Notes: generated by a model not told the origin, from the letters alone. 64,000 nt of DNA from Symbiodinium kawagutii (GCA_009767595.1 VSDK01012728.1:683216-747215); one strand, 5' to 3'; shown: positions 43,266 to 54,063, numbered from the stretch's first letter. Numbers and translations are program-made.

Positions 43266-45343
43266 GCGCGCTCGCTGACATGTTCTACAAAAAGGATTCT
43301 TCGGGAAATGAGTGAATTGTGGTGCTTCACAGACTGTGCTTCTTCCATCAAGTCCTCAACTTTTCTACTCCTGAGATAATCATGATCTTCATCAGGGACA
43401 TGCTCATCTACCCCTTCAGGGTCAGGCTCTGGCTCTGCAGCTTCAGCTTCCGCTGGGCACGAGAACGAACTCGGCATCGCAAATAGCCTTCTAAGGCCTG
43501 CATCTTTTCTGAAGCTTTCTCTGGAAACCACCTTGCATGTGTCATCCAACACTGGGACATGACCATCGATCTTCAAGATGACAATCTTTCCATCTGGTCG
43601 CACAAGGATTGGTTTCCCCCCTGATGGCCATGCAAAACTATAGCCCATGTCCAAAACACGAAGGCCGACAGAAAGCACGGCGGGAGTCTCCTCCAGCACA
43701 TACGGACACACCGGCTCTGGCAAAGGTTTCAGCTTGATATCCACTACCTCATTTGCCTGAGTGGATCCATTCGCAGTGATAAGATTTACGGGATTGCATG
43801 TTCTACGTCGATTGGAAGCTTTTACTCCCCGGAGCTGGGACTCACTCACTAAGTCTTGTTCCGCCCCGGAATCAATCAACCATGAACAATCCCCCCGATT
43901 CTCCATCATGGGTACCATGTTCACTGCTCTCAGTTTTGTTGGACCACTGATTTCACGGCAATGTTTGCAGGTCAGTTCGCCGTTCGAACTCTCGCACGCG
44001 AACTTGCAACTTGGCTGTGGATACACATGAAAACATTTCACCGCTTCTTGCAGCTGTCTTGCATGCAATTGTGCTTTGTGCACGTCGCTGATGTTGCCAA
44101 TTGGTACGTCACTCGTGCTAGGATACCATTTGTCATAGGTTCTCTTCGAATGTTTCACTTTGTGCGGTTGTCCAACTTTCGGTATATCGACGATAGTTGG
44201 CTTTCTCTTGAATCTCACGCTCTTGTTGGCGGAATTGCTTCTACCTTTTCGTGCACTCTTGTGTTCGGGCTTCGGAAGTGAATCCGGCTTGGTTTTGGCG
44301 ATGCATGCAAATTTCTCTTGAATGCAAACAGCTGCCTTTCCACCTTTCTTCTCTTTCTTCGGTGCAGGTGAATTTGGTCTCTTGGGATCCTTGGCTGCTG
44401 CTGCCTTGTTTTCGCGCAAGTAGAAACAACTCTTACCTCTTCGGCATTTTCCTTGTTGGAAGTATGTGCATGGAATCTTCTTCATCTCTTCTTTGGACAT
44501 TCTTCCCTTGCCAGGAGACTGAGATCTTTTGTTGCTTCCATCTCTCTTTTTGTTGGGAGTCTTACTTCGATCATCTCCTTTGACATGGGCGTACTTGCAA
44601 CTGTCTCCTTTGTCGCATTTACCAGTCTTCTTGAACTGATAACATACATTCTTTCCGTCTTTGCTGGGCGAGCGTCCACGAGATCTGCTACCTCCAGGGG
44701 AAGTGGTTCTACCTCTTCTTCTTTTCTCCCTTTCTTCTTTTGCTGCGGCAGCCTTCTCTTCTTTGCGCTCTCTCTGCTGTGCACGCTGGGCAACACGTTC
44801 TCTGTTCTCACGCAGTCTCTCTCTATCGAGAAAATCTTTGATTGATTGATGCAAGAACTCGTACTTCTTCTCTCTTGAGCCTTCTTTTGCTCGATCGTAC
44901 ACTTCAATGTCATATCGAAGCAATGCACTCTTTCGAATTTGACGGAGAAGAATGTCACGGAGAACGGGTTCTTGTGGCACTTCTGCCATTCCAGCGATCG
45001 TTGCATCCCAACGGTGAATGAATCTGGATAAATCACTCTTCGTATCACCAACTTTGGTAACCCCAAGGAGATCTTCCATGCTGTACAAGTTGCCAACTTC
45101 CAGTGAGGTACGGAAATTATCTTCAAACATCAACAATATCCGTCGTCCCCTCACCTGTACACCAGCTTTTGACTGTTCATCTTTGAAGTTGAGAATCTTG
45201 GTAGCAAGATCACCTTGGGCAACGCGAGTCAACGCGGCCGACAATTTGGTGTCGAGTGTCACGAACTTTCCAGGCGACTGGAGCTCTGCTTCAAATATCT
45301 TTCGTCTTCTTTCATGTCGAACACTCCATTCAACCAGTCCCAT
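43262..45343 (-). CDS. copia Gag C-terminal part with CCCH fingers and aspartic protease
   Basis: 693 codons. The capsid-like region reads FVTLDTKLSAALTRVAQGDL ... LLRYDIEVYD. A Lys/Arg/Glu-rich stretch precedes two CCCH-type fingers: CYQFKKTGKCDKGDSCKYAH (C-x8-C-x5-C-x3-H) and CTYFQQGKCRRGKSCFYLR, where the final His is Arg. The protease active site is in CSWLIDSGAEQDLVS (DSGA). The Gag fingers bind RNA and the protease cleaves the polyprotein. At its 3' end the frame overlaps the integrase frame by 4 bp, but the pre-integrase zinc motif is read in the integrase phase from about 43.32 kb, implying a frameshift. The displayed start is out of phase with the real upstream Gag. Confidence 0.85.
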   Translation of the reverse strand: MGLVEWSVRHERRRKIFEAELQSPGKFVTLDTKLSAALTRVAQGDLATKILNFKDEQSKAGVQVRGRRILLMFEDNFRTSLEVGNLYSMEDLLGVTKVGDTKSDLSRFIHRWDATIAGMAEVPQEPVLRDILLRQIRKSALLRYDIEVYDRAKEGSREKKYEFLHQSIKDFLDRERLRENRERVAQRAQQRERKEEKAAAAKEEREKRRRGRTTSPGGSRSRGRSPSKDGKNVCYQFKKTGKCDKGDSCKYAHVKGDDRSKTPNKKRDGSNKRSQSPGKGRMSKEEMKKIPCTYFQQGKCRRGKSCFYLRENKAAAAKDPKRPNSPAPKKEKKGGKAAVCIQEKFACIAKTKPDSLPKPEHKSARKGRSNSANKSVRFKRKPTIVDIPKVGQPHKVKHSKRTYDKWYPSTSDVPIGNISDVHKAQLHARQLQEAVKCFHVYPQPSCKFACESSNGELTCKHCREISGPTKLRAVNMVPMMENRGDCSWLIDSGAEQDLVSESQLRGVKASNRRRTCNPVNLITANGSTQANEVVDIKLKPLPEPVCPYVLEETPAVLSVGLRVLDMGYSFAWPSGGKPILVRPDGKIVILKIDGHVPVLDDTCKVVSRESFRKDAGLRRLFAMPSSFSCPAEAEAAEPEPDPEGVDEHVPDEDHDYLRSRKVEDLMEEAQSVKHHNSLISRRILFVEHVSERA

Positions 45344-45383
45344 GCCTCATCGGGTTTATCACTGCTTGAACGAACCTCATCCT

Positions 45384-46628
45384 TCACATGATTTTTCCAT
45401 GTTCGGTACGTTTCTGGGGTATAGGCACAGCATTGAGCTTGATCACCTCGGCTTCCTTGACACGTGGTCTGTCAGGGTCGCCACCTCTATTTGTGAGGGA
45501 TTGGATGATTGCCAACAACTGGTCATTTGTGATTCCAGATGAAGTCCCAGGAACGTTCTGAGCGTTCGGTGCAACCGACGGTGCTGGTAAAGGAACCAAT
45601 GGGTCGGGCTGTTTGTTCGGTCTATTGAACTGAATCGAAGAATGTTCTGATACTGGTGCATGACCTGGTTCGCTTGGTACCTGTTCAGTGGGTGTTCCAA
45701 CTGACTTGAAGTCTTCCTTGTCATTGCCAGCAGGCTTCAACATTTCACGAACACTGGCTGGCTTCTCGGCAAGTCTTGCTAAACGGACACGGGCTTCCTC
45801 AGCGAGGACTGCAGGAGTTTTAATTTCAACCACTTTGGGCTGCTCCGGCACTGGCGGATCTGTTGGATTCTCTTTCTTCTCTGGTTCTGACGGCTTTCCA
45901 GACGGCTTTCCAGCTACGGGCTCGGCAACTAAGCCGGCTCTGAGCCTTTTCGTCTCTGCCATTTCTTGATCCAGTAGCTCTGTTAGTCCATCCATACGAA
46001 CCTGAAGCGCATTGTTTTGCCGCGCTGCCTCGTCGAGGTTCTTGTCCGTCTCAACCTGAAGGGCCAACATGTTGCCTGACAGGATGTCAATTTCTTTTCT
46101 ATGGTCATCTTTCAGCTTCTCAACGATGGATTCGGCATTCGCAACGGTTTCGGCAATTGCAGTGTTGAATTCACCAGTCAATGCAGCTTTCTGCTGATCA
46201 AGCAATTTGTGGTGCTCACCGGATGCCAACTGCTTATACCCTTCCAACTCACTTTCATGCTTTCTGCGAAGCTCAACCATTTCTTGAGTCAACCTAGCAA
46301 TTTCCAGATCTTTATCAGTTTTCATTTGATGATGTATTCTCTCCATTTCCGAAACGATGGCATTGGCCTTGGCTTTCATGTTGCCTACCACTTGTTCCAT
46401 GACTTCCCTATGTCTCGTTTCAGCCATCGCCATCAACGTGTCAACATTTCCTTGTTGAACCATGTTGATATTCTGTTGAATGAACTGGAAATACGCCGCA
46501 ACTGGGGCACTCTGCATCTCCACGTCCAAATCTTGCAGATCGGCGGGCACGGGAGGTAACCCGGCGGTGGAAGACACGGCCGGCACACTCCCAGAGGGAA
46601 CAGGAACAATTGTACCATCATTCGCCAT
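45384..46628 (-). CDS. copia Gag N-terminal coiled-coil protein
   Basis: 414 codons from an ATG 29 bp inside the 5' LTR (MANDGTIVPVPSGSVP), the natural start of the element polyprotein. Residues about 75-240 form a long heptad-rich coiled coil (EIARLTQEMVELRRKHESEL; DHRKEIDILSGNMLALQVET). A Pro/Ser-rich linker follows and the frame reaches AEVIKLNAVPIP, after which it shifts. The next good reading (TYRTWKNHVKDEVRSSSDKP) is in another phase at about 45.42 kb, and phase shifts again near 45.31 kb before the capsid-like region. Coiled-coil Gag N-termini would support particle assembly. Confidence 0.8.
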   Translation of the reverse strand: MANDGTIVPVPSGSVPAVSSTAGLPPVPADLQDLDVEMQSAPVAAYFQFIQQNINMVQQGNVDTLMAMAETRHREVMEQVVGNMKAKANAIVSEMERIHHQMKTDKDLEIARLTQEMVELRRKHESELEGYKQLASGEHHKLLDQQKAALTGEFNTAIAETVANAESIVEKLKDDHRKEIDILSGNMLALQVETDKNLDEAARQNNALQVRMDGLTELLDQEMAETKRLRAGLVAEPVAGKPSGKPSEPEKKENPTDPPVPEQPKVVEIKTPAVLAEEARVRLARLAEKPASVREMLKPAGNDKEDFKSVGTPTEQVPSEPGHAPVSEHSSIQFNRPNKQPDPLVPLPAPSVAPNAQNVPGTSSGITNDQLLAIIQSLTNRGGDPDRPRVKEAEVIKLNAVPIPQKRTEHGKIM

Positions 46629-46635
46629 TGCGTGG

Positions 46636-46656
46636 TAGAGACTACGGCTGATAACC
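46636..46656 (-). other. putative primer-binding site
   Basis: In element orientation the LTR ends ATTCA and is followed by GGTTATCAGCCGTAG. GGTTATCAG resembles the TGGTATCAG copia primer site for initiator tRNA-Met, but with a shifted T, so the match is partial. Confidence 0.35.
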
Positions 46657-46835
46657 TGAATTTTCAGGTATCAATCACCGGATGGTAATATATAACCAGA
46701 AAATGAATAACCGTTAAGCTAGTGCAACCTAATGCAGCGCGCAGCGCTGCACCTTTTGAGCCGCACATGCTAAGGCAAGGTAAGCAATGATGTATGCATA
46801 TATATTACAGGGGTTTTATGTGGTGCGCTTTTACA
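46657..46835 (-). repeat. 5' LTR, 179 bp
   Basis: Same length and TG/CA ends as the 3' LTR, with two substitutions between them. As the upstream LTR it should carry the promoter, but no TATA box position can be assigned with confidence. Confidence 0.95.
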
Positions 46836-46840
46836 GTCAG
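46836..46840. repeat. target-site duplication GTCAG (copy next to the 5' LTR)
   Basis: An exact repeat of 35010-35014, marking the right boundary of the copia insertion. Confidence 0.9.
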
Positions 46841-47463
46841 TAATATACACAACAATTGTTCATATAGTTATTGGCAGACTGATTTATTGACACAAACTGA
46901 ACTGACTAGATGGAGGTCGCTCATAGTCAACAACGATCAACTTAGTAGTTAGTTAAAAATATATTTCGCAGCAATGGTCCGTTGACATTTTTATTTTCAT
47001 TTTGAGTAATTTAGTCCCGGTCAAGAATAATGCAACCATGTACTTACAACACATTTATAAATCAATATCATCATTCAGTGTTAGTAGCATTTATCATCTA
47101 GATGCTGTAACTAACCCATAATCAGTGTTCATTTGGTTGTAACCATTGTTAATTCATGTATCTTTGTTAACAGGAATGACCAATGATGAACCACGTGATG
47201 GTTCAACCAATGCAGTGCCGCCTGGCATCTGCCGCCGGCTGGAGCGGCCGCGGATCCGGAGGCGGGCCTCGGGGCACGGTGAAAAACATGGGAGACGAGG
47301 TGGCGGCTACTGAGGTCAGTGAATGATGGTTGATATTGATTGATACTGTATTGGTTATAAAGATGGCTGATGAGATGGCTGACTTTGCTTGATGATGGCC
47401 AATGATGGCCGATGATATGTCAATTGATGCTGCTTAGTAGCCAAGATAGTTCATGTGAACCCA
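46841..47463. other. spacer with one GC-rich island
   Basis: 47222-47315 is very GC-rich. The plus reading ends GTVKNMGDEVAATE before a GTCAGT donor; the minus reading is arginine-rich with a CCAG|GC donor. The rest is ATGGTTGATG spacer. Confidence 0.35.
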
Positions 47464-47636
47464 AGGGTCAACACTCCCACCTCTTTCCGATCGCCTTGGC
47501 GGTTGCTTCAACCTGTTATTGGTTCTCTGCCAAGATCAAGATGTCGCCGACATACAGCAGCACGTAGCCTTCGATCAAGTCGTCCTCCCGCATCTGGGGT
47601 TGGTGCTGGTGTTGGTGCGTGGTCCAACCCGATGGA
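47464..47636 (-). pseudogene. Ty1/copia reverse transcriptase relic
   Basis: The minus-strand frame reads QMREDDLIEGYVLLYVGDIL, then ILAENQ, a TAA stop, and QVEATAKAIGKRWEC. This aligns with the copia RT palm around YVDD, but the second catalytic Asp pair is YVGD and a stop lies 10 codons later, so it is inactive. It belongs to a different copia lineage from the element next door, whose motif is VVYVDDFKLAG. Confidence 0.65.
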
Positions 47637-47667
47637 CTGTCGTTGAAATCGGCAGGCGGGCCGCTGC

Positions 47668-47777
47668 CTTCCAGCGGCCCCGCTGCCGTGATGAATCTCC
47701 GTGTGCTGCTTCAGCTTTTGGAACGCTTCCGAAAACTCAGCGGCCTCCGACAACTCAGCCGGCATAGCCTTTCCACG
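47668..47777 (-). CDS. coding-like segment upstream of the copia relic
   Basis: 110 nt, acceptor-like ACGTTGCAAG, frame RGKAMPAELSEAAEFSEAFQ continuing to TEIHHGSGAAG, then AAG|GCAGCGG. It ends in phase 2, which would join the RT relic frame if the 31-nt GCAGCGG...CGACAG gap were removed. That gap is very short for a spliceosomal intron, so it may instead be insertion or indel damage. Confidence 0.4.
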
Positions 47778-48922
47778 CTTGCAACGTGGTCTCTCAGTGA
47801 ACTAATCCACTCTCCTGTTTTGCCTTTTGGATCCTTCCTGTCTTCCTGATTGGCGGTTTTAGCGATGCAATCGCCTTCATTGGTACGCACTCTATTGGTT
47901 GATGAAATTAGTGAATGATTAGTTTAGTCATATTGGCGCTCCAGTTAAGAATGGCTGATGATTAATGTTGGCTGACTATTGATGGCTAATGATTCATGAC
48001 GTTGGAGTGTGGGAATTTAATGCAATTTACTGGTTGTTGATTCATTATGGTTCGTTGTGGCTATCTAATGGTTGATGATTCACGATGGTTAGCTATCATT
48101 ATTTAACGGTCAATCATTGATTGTAATTGATTAATACTTGTTATTCTTTTTAAATGTGAAATGACTCATGATGGTTGCTTATTTCATGGTTAACCATTCA
48201 TGATGGGATACCAATCAGGTTGGTAGACAGCCCCAGCCAACTCGAGTTACCTGGATGTATCTGCCAACAGTGGTCGATATAGTGCTCACCAAATTCGGAA
48301 CCAAAAATACCGACAAGTACGAAATTCCTCGTGGACTCAACCACTTTGGGCGATGTGTATCTCTACATACTGTATCGTACACGCAAACCAACTCATAGTC
48401 GCATAGTTATACTACTACCTACACAATGCTACGTGTATGTATACCTGCCTGCACCCATCAAATTAAAGTACCTGTTTCGTACTCAATCAGGACAGCTTTC
48501 CTTGTTGCTGTCAAAGTGTGCAGGATCCAACAAGAAACATGTAGACATATAGTAGCATTTGGTAGGAAACGACACACTTGTTTGCATTTCTGACAAAATT
48601 AATCTACGGCTGACATATCGGTGTTGGATTTGCCATGCACTATCCTTCGAACTTTGTCTTCGGGTTCCAGTGCTCATGTGAATCTGAGACCGTGGGTCAA
48701 AACCCTGCACCCCTGCAGTTCACATCCCCTTTTCTTCACAACCCAAAATTGCACACCCTCCTCGATTCGTCAGGATATTAGCTTGTTCGACAGTCATTGG
48801 CAAACTTAAGAGACCATCATCAATGACGAGGAAGTGGTCAATGCTTTACTTGCTGACTAAGTATGGTGAAACCTGAAGATAGGGGGATATTTACCAAAGT
48901 TATCAGGCTTATAACCTACCTT
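47778..48922. other. spacer, no gene recognised
   Basis: ATGGTTGATGATT-type spacer. GTGGGTCAAAACCC at about 48690 is an isolated end of small-element family C. The frames at 48331-48710 show no domain. Confidence 0.4.
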
Positions 48923-49098
48923 TCAGGGATAATTCAGCTTGACCAAAAGCTCTAAACCATCATGAAAATTCTGATCCCCAGCATCAAAGCTAGTGATCTT
49001 TGGCAATGCCCTGTCCGGGCGCCCCAGCACCGTGGCATAGTTGGGCAGATTGGGCCTTGCGGCCGGGGGTTTCAGGTATTCCCGGGTGGGAACACTTG
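48923..49098 (-). CDS. candidate terminal exon
   Basis: 176 nt on the minus strand. After an acceptor-like GGTTAAG the frame reads SVPTREYLKPPAARPNLPNY and continues through DRALPKITSFDAGDQNFHDG to LLVKLNYP and a TGA. It is among the longest clean island frames in the right half and has no start codon, as expected of an internal or last exon. Product unknown; a retroelement fragment is possible. Confidence 0.45.
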
Positions 49099-51425
49099 CT
49101 TAACCACGGTGCATTATGGTTAACAACAATCAATAAAATGCCAGTAATGATCAATCATGATCAGAATGCAAATTAGGATCAATAGAACGGATTCTGAATA
49201 GCTTTTGATGATTAATGATGCTTGATAATGATCAAACAAAAGGTTAATCGTCAATGGCTAATGGCCAATACTGCAGTAGATACCCAATGGTTCTTGATGG
49301 ATAATGATCAATCATAAGGAGATAACACCCAGCACTACGGAATGTGATGCTAATAGTCATGCTTAATTCTGGTAAATCAGTAAAGGAATCAATCACCGAC
49401 AAGAACATCGGAATAGAAACCAACAGGAACCATGTTACAGGTGGTGATTCACAATGTAAATCAGATTTAATGCCGATAAATGTGTAACATCTGAATCAGT
49501 ATTGACCATATTGATGTAGGTACCCATAAGAACAATGCTACTAAATGGCTGACCAACAACAATGGACATGGAACAAAAACCAGTGGCTGCAAAGCTTGGT
49601 CTATTATTGACGAGTATCAAAAAACTGATATCAGTAGCAGAGTCGCATGTGGGTTCCCCAATCTTCCAAAAATATTCGGATGGCGGGAGCGCCTTTATTT
49701 GGATTCTTTTTACAGGATAACTAATCAACAGTCAACCAACTGTGTCGGTCATCATAAAATGGGTAATCAATGGTAGTCAATGAATCACAAGGGGCAGAAA
49801 TCATTTCTGATACAGCAAACCATCTCTTGGGGAACTCACTTATCAGCAGCACAAATTTGCCTAATAATCACTTGAAGTATCCGGATCATCCGTTCGATCA
49901 CTCATTTTGTTGGGGCAAAAACCCTCAGCCGGGCGAATCCAGCAAGATTGCGGGACACCAAAGAGCCTGCCATTACCCGCAACACAATCGCGTGCTTCAT
50001 GCTTACCCCTGGGTACTGATCGTTGCTGCTTGTGGTTGTTGTTTGGCGGCTTAGAACTGCTCGAGTTCGCCCTGGCGGTTGAGAATAGTTGATAGTCGAT
50101 AGTGGTTATGGCTGTTGATTGGTAGTTGATAATTGATGATTCAGTATCAATCAGCTTCAGAATGCTTGATAGTGCTACAACCTTGAGAATAGTTGACCAT
50201 GCGAACCGCTGTTTGTGATCAATCACCTCCAACCAAGGTGCAAAAGTCAACTGAAAGAACACTTTCCTCTACTGACAGGGCCACATTTCCTCCTGGGGAC
50301 ACTTTTGAGGGTTGTTTGCTTGCAATTTTGGGCCAACCATGGCCAAGCATCAACCATGGCACTATCTATCAAGTATTAACCGACAAATATCCATGATGAA
50401 CCACCCTAAACTTATACGTGTGGCATCATTTGCCAATGGTTCATCATCACCATTGGCTCTTAAAGTCATGTTATAAACATGCAAATGGGTTGAAAAACCA
50501 CCACCAATGGTGAATCACCACTATTTCACTAAACCTTCTTGAATTCCCCCTGAAATTCAACATCACCAGGGCGACCACCAGGAAAGCACAGGATCCCGAA
50601 CACTGATGGCACTGGCGCAGGAGCCGCCATGTATCCTGGCAGCAGTGAAAACAACCACCGACCAACGACTTGAAATATCACTAGCTGTACCGCAATCATT
50701 ATAGGTACTAGATCGAAGAGTATAAGTATTGAACAAATATGTAAATACAAAACTAACTATTACCAACTATAAACAAGTAAAACCAACTGACACATCATAT
50801 GAACATTCCAGTTCATGCATACGTATATATATATATACACATGATCATATATGCAAAAACTCCTACTACTCTTAGCCAGTATTGGCCAGTTGATCGGAGA
50901 GATCATTTGATGGCAAGACTTGTAGTTGATTCACAAACCATGAATATTGTCCATTGTAGCCAGTTATTTCAACCTACAACCAGTATAGCTATAGTTGGCA
51001 AACCATTGTCTTGAACATGTCTATAATTACAGCCATTTCTAGCGAGCGAGTGGAACAACCCTTGTGATCAGTTGGTTTGTGTGAATTAGCTTGGGTTGTT
51101 ATGGGTTGTTTAGATTCAAACAGATGGATTTTTTTTAACAGGCGCTGTGCTCTATCAACCAGGAAAACAGTATACACTTGATTGTTTTGCCTCAAAGGGT
51201 TCTTACCCCATTGTGATTCACAATGAAAGCCAAAGGTACTCCATTGAACATTATCATTGCTATTTTCCGCTGTCATATCATTGTTGTCACTGATCAGCCA
51301 TTAAGCGTCAGTAAGCAATGTGCTGGGTTCACCATTGCCAATCGCCGATGATTAATTGCAAATTATCAACCATTCCAAACCAACCATCACCACCAATATC
51401 AACAACAACTATTGTCGGCAATTCA
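49099..51425. other. spacer, no gene recognised
   Basis: Mixed spacer. Islands at 49900-50060 and 50520-50650 are open on both strands without decisive splice pairs. Short AT microsatellite at 50825-50850. Confidence 0.4.
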
Positions 51426-52478
51426 ATGACAAACCATTCCAAACCAACCATTCCCAACCAACCATTCCCAACCAACCATTCCAAGCCAACCATTCCAAAC
51501 CAACCATTCCAAACCAACCATTCCCAACCAACCCTTCCCAACCAACCATTCCTAACCAACCATTCCAAACCAACCATTCCCAACCAACCCTTCCCAACCA
51601 ACCATTCCTAACCAACCATTCCAAACCAACCCTTCCCAACCAACCCTTTCCAACCAACCATTCCAAACCAACCCTTCCCAACCAACCCTTTCCAACCAAC
51701 CATTCCAAACCAACCATTCTAAACCAACCCTTCCCAACCAACCATTCCCAACCAACCATTCACAACCAACCATTCCTAACCAACCATTTCAAACCAACCA
51801 TTCCAAACCAACCCTTCCCAACCAACCATTCCAAACCAACAATTCCAAACCAACCCTTCCCAACCAACCCTTTCCAACCAACCATTCCCCAACCAACCAG
51901 GCCCAACCAACCATTCCTAACCAACCATTTCAAACCAACCATTCCAAACCAACCATTCCAAACCAACCATTCCAAACCAACCCTTCCAAACCAACCCTTC
52001 CCAACCAACCATTCCCAACCAACCCTTCCCAACCAACCATTCCTAACCAACCATTTCAAACCAACCATTCCAAACCAACCCTTCCCAACCAACCATTCCA
52101 AACCAACAATTCCAAACCAACCCTTCCCAACCAACCCTTTCCAACCAACCATTCCAAACCAACCATTCTAAACCAACCCTTCCCAACCAACCATTCCCAA
52201 CCAACCCTTCCCAACCAACCCTTCCAAACCAACCATTCCAAACCAACCATTCCAAACCAACCCTTCCAAACCAACCATTCCAAACCAACCATTCCAAACC
52301 AACCCTTCCAAACCAACCATTCCAAACCAACCATTCCTAACCAACCATTCCAAACCAACCATTCCCAACCAACCCTTCCCAACCAACCATTCCAAACCAA
52401 CCATTCCCAACCAACCCTTCCCAACCAACCCTTCCCAACCAACCCTTCCAAACCAACCCTTCCCAACCAACGACTGCC
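51426..52478. repeat. 14-bp tandem satellite (CCAAACCAACCATT-type)
   Basis: About 1.05 kb of 14-bp units alternating CCAAACCAACCATT with variants such as CCCAACCAACCCTT. Longer patterns of variants recur (for example around 51770-51900 and 52040-52160), indicating higher-order duplication. Because 14 is not a multiple of 3 and the units lack stops, several frames on both strands stay open and give fictitious 14-residue protein repeats. Confidence 0.95.
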
Positions 52479-52499
52479 AAGCTGCCCCATTCCACCCGC

Positions 52500-52569
52500 C
52501 TGGCGGAGCCGCGGTGAAGGACGCATGGTGCTGGATCCAGCTGCCCGGCAGCTTCGTGCCAACGGCCGC
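52500..52569 (-). CDS. candidate host exon
   Basis: 70 nt with a strong pyrimidine-rich acceptor (GGCCCCTCCCCCCAG) and a CGCCAG|GC donor (GCGGGT). Two frames are open: AAVGTKLPGSWIQHHASFTA (phase 0 start) or PLARSCRAAGSSTMRPSPRL (phase 2 entry, which would match the end of the exon at 53849-53922). It directly abuts the satellite on its downstream side. Confidence 0.5.
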
Positions 52570-53214
52570 CTGGGGGGAGGGGCCCAAGGAAGGCACGACC
52601 GACACAGAAGGGATGTAGTTAACCCGAGGTAGCTTATATTGGCTTATAGTTATAGTGGTTAATATGTCTGGCTTAACCTATGGGTTGATAATGGCTTAGT
52701 TATCCAGGGTTGTAACTTGCGACAGGGTTCATTTAGGTTGGTTGAGGATGCTAACAATCATGGTTGAGAACTGTAGGTTGTAAGTTAAGGTTCGTTAACC
52801 TGAGGTATGATGGCCAACCTATGGGTTAATACTGGCGTATAGTAGTTCATAACCAACCAACTTGTGGATATTAGTTGTTCATACCTGAGGTTGTAAACTA
52901 AGGTTCGTTAACAAGGGCTATTAATATGATGAATAATAGTCCGTGGTAATAATCAACGTTATTAATCATTAATCAGAATTACCAATGATTGATAGTATCC
53001 TGGTAGTTGTAATCATTACTCATCATTAATCATAATGAATAAAACGAGTCAGCCATGAATGATGGTACTGGTTACAAAGTGGGCCCCACTCGTTGACTGA
53101 ACGGTTGTAACTAGGGTTATTGATGGTTAAGAAGGGTTGATAACGACTACTGATGGCAATAGTAAATATCCTTCAAGGGAGAAATGCAATGAATTAGTGA
53201 AAAAAACAACATGT

Positions 53215-53245
<31 letters not shown>

Positions 53246-53848
53246 AATAACATATAATAACGATAATTGTGAAATTGGTTTCTCCTGTTTGTTTCCTGTC
53301 AATACAAACAAGAAGGGCTGACCGGGTCAACATGACATCCCAAACGATGGTTTCTGATATCCTATATTGGCTCATGAATCATGATGGTTATGATAATCGT
53401 GCTCATTGGGGGCACAGTTATGGCGCATATGCCGTATGCCCATGTTCTTATGCAAAATGAACAAATAGATTATTTCTATATGAACCAATGGAATTAGTTG
53501 GTCTTTTCAATCCAAAACATATGCTTGTCAAAAACGGCTCATCGCAAATGGCAAACTAAATCATTGACCATGAGTTTCTAGAATTATCAACCACCATAAA
53601 CCTTCACTACCGATTAATAACCACTCTCAATTTTCATCATCAACAACTATTCACTAGTATTCACCACTATTGACCACTAGTATTTCACTATAAACCATTC
53701 TAAACCACTATGAAAAACCTAGTATTTCACTACTAACTACTCTCAACCACTATGAAAAACCGAGTATTTCACTATAAGCCACTTTAAACCACTACAAAAA
53801 AACCGAGTATTTCACTACTAAAACCACTATAAACCATTGGTCACCCGC
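52570..53848. other. spacer with (TGA)n
   Basis: GGTTGATAATGG-type spacer. A TGA run at 53216-53245. CCACTAT/GAGTATTTCACTA words repeat at 53650-53830. No gene supported. Confidence 0.5.
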
Positions 53849-53922
53849 CTCTTGGCCGCTGAGCATCCCGCTGGGCGAAGCATCTGGGGATTCTGCGGCA
53901 GGCCAGCCATGGCACCCGGCAC
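53849..53922 (-). CDS. candidate host exon
   Basis: 74 nt: acceptor GTACACCAG, frame VPGAMAGLPQNPQMLRPAGC, ending AAGAG with a GC donor (GCGGGT). It starts in phase 0 like the end of the exon at 54445-54540. Confidence 0.5.
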
Positions 53923-54063
53923 CTGGTGTACGACAAGGCTATAATGAGATAAGGAAAGGCTATGGTGAAGGAGAACCATTAGAAGGATAAGGTTAATGAT
54001 AATGGTTAAGACTCAAGACTATGGTTAATTAAGGTTAATGAGATAAGGATAACTAGGATAATT

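Larger units (their letters stand above)
35015..46835 (-). mobile_element. complete Ty1/copia LTR retrotransposon with cargo domains
   Basis: 11,821 bp bounded by 179-bp LTRs and a 5-bp duplication. Coding order on the minus strand: Gag (coiled coil, CCCH fingers), aspartic protease, integrase, RT, RNase H. This protease-integrase-RT order defines copia. About 4 kb after RNase H encodes a methyltransferase-like domain, an unidentified domain, a Tpt1/KptA domain, poly-Asp and a zinc ribbon. Frame changes occur at about 45.42, 45.31, 43.32, 40.9, 40.35, 39.6 and 38.0 kb, plus a TAG at 40980-40982. LTRs differ at only 2 of 179 positions, so insertion is recent. The surrounding sequence is spacer or intron. 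Confidence 0.95.

Noticed and set aside
51356-52171. 271-codon plus-strand reading frame of NQPFPTNHS repeats
   Set aside because: It is the translation of a 14-bp satellite that lacks stop codons; the other frames and strand are equally open.
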